Positions 60,680 through 64,000 of a stretch of DNA of 64,000 nt are shown here, in pieces. The stretch covers positions 341,301-405,300 of the forward strand of contig NZ_LLWE01000018.1 of assembly GCF_001562055.1 (NCBI RefSeq), read 5' to 3'. The notes beneath the pieces are model-generated. The model did no database searches and was not told the origin of the DNA. It worked only from the letters and a program-made list of their open reading frames with translations. Position numbers and translations under genes: made by a program. Origin of the DNA: Polycladidibacter stylochi. Lineage in GTDB: Bacteria; Pseudomonadota; Alphaproteobacteria; Rhizobiales; Stappiaceae. Numbering within the stretch: the stretch's first letter is position 1; each line of letters opens with the position of its first letter.

Positions 60680-61320
60680 TGCGCCTCTGTCTCTTGCTCC
60701 AGCCTTTTGTGGTTACTAATCAAAACAAACAATTAACTAAAATATTGATGAGCAATAGTTATTGGCATAGGGCCTGTTGCTCTTGCTAGGTATTTTTATG
60801 TGACTGATCAGTGTTGCTTTTCGATATTGGGAACTACAGGCATCCTTATACACTGATGAAGGGCAGCTTTGACAAGTCGATGTTGACTGAAAAATACAGA
60901 AAAGAGCTGTTTTGTTGCAAGCGTTGTGTGTTTGTAACAAGAAAATCAGAATGTTGCATTGGTGCAACAAATTCAGGGTTATGGCTTAACCGGTAAGTTA
61001 ATCTTTAGCGCGATAGTTTGGGTAACTACATGGAAATGTAGAGTTAGTTTAAAAGTTGGCTGGAGTATTGGCATCTCACTTGCGGTATTGGAAAAACACT
61101 TTGAATAGGATTTTAAACGCAAATAACCATAGGGCTGCTTGAATTCAGTGCCAAAAAAGACACTTTTGGCTAGGATAAAAGAAGATGTGAGCCTTCAACT
61201 TGCTGCCTAACAGCGCTATTGAATGTACAAGTTTAAATAGTTTGTGGGTATACCTGTATTGAAACAGGTTGTCGTAGGCTTAAGAATAATTCTGTGTCTT
61301 ATCGGTACAAGCAGTTGCAA
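60680..61320. other. Intergenic region between parE and exoR
   Basis: About 640 bases without a recognisable gene between the divergent parE and exoR. Small inverted repeats are present: GTTGCA/TGCAAC (60953-60968), CTACAT/ATGTAG (about 61027-61042), GCCAAAA/TTTTGGC (about 61151-61171) and ACCTG/CAGGT (61252-61269). None has a T run, and I see no clear promoter or RNA. Confidence 0.45.
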
Positions 61321-62310
61321 ATGATGGATTTAGCACTTCAAAATTCGAAGCGTAGCGCCATAAACTGGTTGGGTCAGCGGTGTTTTGCGCAAGATGGTGT
61401 ATTTCGTAGAGCTGTGCGCATTGTTATTACCTTTAGCGCCGTGGCCGTTTCTTGTGTTGGTGTGCATGCCGATTCGAATGGCGGGCATGCCAAAACGGCT
61501 CCTATTGATAGTGCGCTTGCTGCTGTACAAAGTTTAGACCCTGTAACCCCAGTAGAAGCTTTACGCCGTGGTGCCAAAGCTTATTATGCGGGTAATAAAG
61601 CCGAGGCGCTACGTCCACTGCAATATGCGGCTGATAATGGTCAGGCTATGGCTGCGTGGAAGCTGGGGCGTATGTACGCCTATGGTGACGGGGTCGCTGA
61701 AGATGATTTGAAAGCATTCCATTATTATTCTCGTGTTGCCCGCGAACACTCTGGTGATAGTCCCCGCTCTAGCAGTGCGCCATTTGTTGCCAATGCTCTT
61801 GTTGAGTTGGGAAACTATTATTTAACAGGTATTGAGGGCTCACCCGTTCAACCCAATCGTGCCCGGGCACTGGAAATCTTTACATATTGCGCTTCTTATT
61901 TTGGTGATGCCGATGCCCAATACCATTTAGGCCTCTATTATTTACAGCAATCTAAACTGAATGAAGGGCAGGCGGGTGAACGTAATCGGCGCCTAGCAGC
62001 TCGTTGGCTCAAGCTTTCAGCTGTCAAAGGGCATATTTTTGCGCAGGCGAAGTTTGGAGAGCTGCTTTATAACAGCGATAGCTACCAGACGGTAAAAAAT
62101 ATGGGCATCCGCTGGATTACATTGGCTCAAAAGCAAATTACCGCAGATTTACAACGGCGGTTACCGCATAACAAAAAACAATTTGAAGAGATTGCGGCAT
62201 TGCATGAAAAAGTGTGGGCTGAAGTGGGTGAGCAAGAGCGCCGCGATGCGGTTGATTGGGCGAGTGCTTGGCTTGCCCGCCACGCCAGTACGCAAACTGC
62301 ACAAAACTAG
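61321..62310 (+). CDS. exoR: ExoR-like periplasmic Sel1-repeat regulator
   Basis: ExoR is a periplasmic Sel1-repeat protein that inhibits the ExoS/ChvI two-component system in rhizobia and so controls exopolysaccharide and motility. The product has a signal segment near VRIVITFSAVAVSCVGVHA, then Sel1 repeats with WKLGRMYAYGDGVAEDDLKA, VANALVELGNYYLTGI and ASYFGDADAQYHLG, which match rhizobial ExoR closely from memory. The start is uncertain: ATG at 61321 or 61324, or GTG at 61294, all without a strong Shine-Dalgarno, leaving a long pre-signal tail. exoS/chvI are not in the window. Confidence 0.8.
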   Translation: MMDLALQNSKRSAINWLGQRCFAQDGVFRRAVRIVITFSAVAVSCVGVHADSNGGHAKTAPIDSALAAVQSLDPVTPVEALRRGAKAYYAGNKAEALRPLQYAADNGQAMAAWKLGRMYAYGDGVAEDDLKAFHYYSRVAREHSGDSPRSSSAPFVANALVELGNYYLTGIEGSPVQPNRARALEIFTYCASYFGDADAQYHLGLYYLQQSKLNEGQAGERNRRLAARWLKLSAVKGHIFAQAKFGELLYNSDSYQTVKNMGIRWITLAQKQITADLQRRLPHNKKQFEEIAALHEKVWAEVGEQERRDAVDWASAWLARHASTQTAQN

Positions 62311-62357
62311 TTTTTGCATAGGTTGAAAGAATAGTTCAATATTTCTTTCGATTGCAG

Positions 62358-62386
62358 TTGACATTCATTATCAATAGCACTAGAAA
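62358..62386 (+). promoter_or_regulatory. Promoter overlapped by a Fur/RirA-like operator
   Basis: TTGACA (62358-62363) and TAGAAA (62381-62386) have the ideal 17-base spacing. The segment TGACATTCATTATCA (62359-62373) matches the Fur 7-1-7 motif at 12 of 14 arm positions and also fits the rhizobial iron-responsive TGA-N9-TCA box. A repressor here would block the -35 element. Confidence 0.55.
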
Positions 62387-62391
62387 TAAAA

Positions 62392-62502
62392 CATGAGTTT
62401 GATACTCAGCTTTGAGTATCTGTCTCTGTTTGGCGATTGAATGGACCCTTATGGGTCTCTGGAAAACTTTAAGGGCGTGCCTTCGGGCGCGCCTCTTTTT
62501 TT
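62392..62502 (+). ncRNA. Candidate small RNA, possibly iron-regulated
   Basis: A transcript from the promoter at 62358-62386 would be about 110 nt. It contains a perfect hairpin GATACTCA/TGAGTATC (62401-62420), a second hairpin GACCC/GGGTC (62444-62457), and a terminator GGGCGTGCC-TTCG-GGCGCGCCT with UUCG tetraloop (62473-62494) followed by C and seven T. No protein frame with a Shine-Dalgarno is seen. It could instead be the far 3' end of exoR mRNA, but the separate near-consensus promoter argues for an own gene. I do not recognise the family. Confidence 0.55.
62472..62502 (+). terminator. Strong UUCG-capped terminator
   Basis: A 9-bp GC-rich stem with one G-T wobble in the centre, TTCG loop, then CTTTTTTT. 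It ends the RNA candidate and any exoR read-through. Confidence 0.88.
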
Positions 62503-62709
62503 GCATTTACCCTATTTGATTTTCAAGGGTAGGGGTATTGGGGCATTGAAGGTGGCTACGTGAGATATTAGTGATGTAATATCCTTTTCAGATAGATAGA
62601 AATTGCATTCCCCCTTTGGATAAAATGAATTGTCTCTTGCAACAAATGAAAACAGGGCATATATACCCCCTCACAGAGCCGCTGAGCACAGCGGCGACTA
62701 TATGAATGA

Positions 62710-62786
<77 letters not shown>

Positions 62787-62809
62787 TTCATAAAGACATT
62801 ATCGAGTCA

Positions 62810-62886
<77 letters not shown>

Positions 62887-62906
62887 CTTGATAAGTTGAC
62901 ACGGAT

Positions 62907-62983
<77 letters not shown>

Positions 62984-63069
62984 TTTAAATTTCCAATAAT
63001 CAAATAGTACCTTCGAGCGCCACACATATATATCTGCTTTACTGCACAAAGGGCTGACAAATAATAGCC

Positions 63070-63402
63070 CTACTGTTGTTCAAGCTGCTCTTTATTCAAC
63101 CACCATTGGTGCATCGCTTCAAATACGGGCCTTAATGCGCGTCCTGTATTGGTGGCGCTATATTCCACACGTGGTGGAACCTGTGCGTATACTTTTCGAT
63201 CTATCAAACCATCAGCTTCCAAGGCACGTAATTGCTTGGTTAACATGGTCTGGGTGATGCCGCTAATTTCTCGGCGTAAATCACCAAATCTTTTTGTTCC
63301 ATTAAAAACAAGTGTTTTCAGGATCAAAAGCTTCCACTTACCACCTATCATTGAAAATAGAATGGGTGCAGGGCAGAGCTCGCTATCAGTCTGTTGGGTC
63401 AT
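63070..63402 (-). CDS. HxlR family transcriptional regulator
   Basis: A 110-residue winged-helix protein: CPAPILFSMIGGKWKLLILK, FGDLRREISGITQTMLTKQL, RALEADGLIDRKVYAQVPPR, and VEYSATNTGRAL are the family pattern. Cys10 is the redox-type Cys position of many HxlR/YodB proteins. It is divergent from a YCII-domain gene, a common pairing in which the regulator controls its neighbour. The 118-base gap has no obvious perfect operator. Confidence 0.92.
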   Translation of the reverse strand: MTQQTDSELCPAPILFSMIGGKWKLLILKTLVFNGTKRFGDLRREISGITQTMLTKQLRALEADGLIDRKVYAQVPPRVEYSATNTGRALRPVFEAMHQWWLNKEQLEQQ

Positions 63403-63520
63403 ACGGGCCTAATACTATTATTTTAAGAGTTACTTCAAAATTTCTGCCTACTTCCATAAAACTATTAGTGATGTATTTTAGCAAGTGCAAATTTAAAAGG
63501 CTGTTATTAAGGTGAGAGCA

Positions 63521-63817
63521 ATGCATATCATTCTACTGAAATTTGGCGACAACAAAGAATCTGCAAAAAAGTATATGGAAACGCACAACAGCTGGATTTC
63601 CAGTGGTTTTTCCGATGGTGTTTTTCAATGTGTTGGTTCTTTGGATAGCGGAGGCGGATTTATAATCGCTCATGGTGAGAGCACAGACGCAATTCACAAA
63701 CGCGTCGCTGAAGACCCGTTTGCTCAACATGCCGTTGTCACCCCGGAAGTTCATGCAATTGATGTAAAACGGACAGTTCCGCAGTTAGATTATTTTCAAA
63801 ATAATCATCATCAATAA
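63521..63817 (+). CDS. YCII-related domain protein
   Basis: A 98-residue protein of the YciI/YCII type, a small ferredoxin-like fold. Visible features are MHIILLKFGDNKESAKKYME, the HNSWISSGFSDGVFQCVGSL segment with the conserved His, and VAEDPFAQHAVVTPEVHAI. The ATG at 63521 has AAGGTGAG before it; a GTG at 63512 would add three residues. Function is unknown; it is likely to be controlled by the divergent HxlR regulator. Confidence 0.83.
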   Translation: MHIILLKFGDNKESAKKYMETHNSWISSGFSDGVFQCVGSLDSGGGFIIAHGESTDAIHKRVAEDPFAQHAVVTPEVHAIDVKRTVPQLDYFQNNHHQ

Positions 63818-64000
63818 ATACTTGATACAATCGCGAATGGCTCGCAAGCGCAAATCTTCCGATGTCGTTTGATCTAAAAAGTTAAAGCAGTTTGCTATTT
63901 CTTAAAAGCCACAGTACACGACTCTTTAGTTTATTGAGCGCTTGGGGCAGTTTTTTCGCCATGCCTTAGATGCTCTATCAGGTTTATGGGTAATCCAGTT

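Larger units (their letters stand above)
62311..62709. other. Intergenic region between exoR and the tRNA-Pro genes
   Basis: About 400 bases. GAAAGAA/TTCTTTC flank 62324-62350 as an inverted repeat soon after exoR. The middle holds a promoter, an iron-box-like site and a three-hairpin RNA candidate with terminator. The last 200 bases before the first tRNA show nothing further that I can name. Confidence 0.6.

Noticed and set aside
63818..64000. Possible C-terminal end of a minus-strand gene entering from the right edge
   Set aside because: Two minus-strand frames stay open for about 20 codons to the edge, but the piece is too short to choose a frame or recognise a family.

Overview
The window looks like a chromosomal segment of an alphaproteobacterium, most likely from the Hyphomicrobiales (Rhizobiales) or a marine relative. 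Family-level evidence is the nrdR-ribD-ribE-ribH-nusB-thiL order, a divergent bamE next to a CBP3-type chaperone gene, the DUF177-plsX-fabH-ihfA-merR run, an Omp2b-type porin, an NDUFA12-type complex I accessory gene, a B12-dependent ribonucleotide reductase, an ExoR homologue and an Irr-type iron box. Base composition is moderate with AT-rich intergenic regions, except for a visibly GC-richer suf block. I see no IS element, prophage, CRISPR array or broken gene. The species cannot be named from this.

Layout: 1-8.4 kb carries the NrdR regulator, riboflavin synthesis, nusB, thiL, an MFS transporter and a proton-pumping pyrophosphatase. 8.5-13.5 kb carries bamE (minus strand), the bc1 assembly chaperone, DUF177, plsX, fabH, ihfA and a MerR regulator. 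13.5-19 kb is a minus-strand LacI-controlled sugar ABC operon with a perfect 16 bp operator upstream. 19.4-24.2 kb is a phosphonate/phosphate importer (phnCDE type, resembling rhizobial phoCDET) with a candidate PHO box, followed by a DUF2867 gene and a convergent periplasmic HAD phosphatase-like gene. 25.5-33.5 kb carries a porin, a soluble lytic transglycosylase, dapA, smpB, a YjjX-type NTPase and a chemoreceptor. 33.5-44.4 kb carries parC, ung, a TetR regulator, gatC-gatA, an FkbM methyltransferase, a phosphoesterase and nrdJ. 45-55.8 kb carries a response regulator, an NDUFA12 homologue, a hydrolase, the iron-sulfur assembly cluster (NifS/IscS-like desulfurase, sufB-C-D-S-T, sufA), tenA and a TfoX-like gene. 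55.8-60.7 kb (minus strand) carries a GGDEF protein, a DEAD-box helicase and parE. 61.3-64 kb carries exoR, a candidate small RNA, three identical tRNA-Pro genes, and a divergent HxlR regulator / YCII pair.

The most interesting material is regulatory. (1) Two NrdR-box-like palindromes lie exactly 31 bp apart upstream of nrdJ, while nrdR itself is at the window start. (2) An Irr-box-like palindrome sits just downstream of the -10 of a plausible promoter for the desulfurase/suf operon. (3) An unannotated ~110-nt RNA candidate at about 62392-62502 has a near-consensus promoter, three hairpins and a UUCG-capped terminator, and its promoter is overlapped by a Fur/RirA-like site. (4) A plus-strand terminator with no plus-strand gene before it lies in the nrdJ upstream region and suggests a second small RNA. 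(5) Pho-box-like hexamers recur every 11 bp before phnC. All of these come from reading the sequence and are untested.
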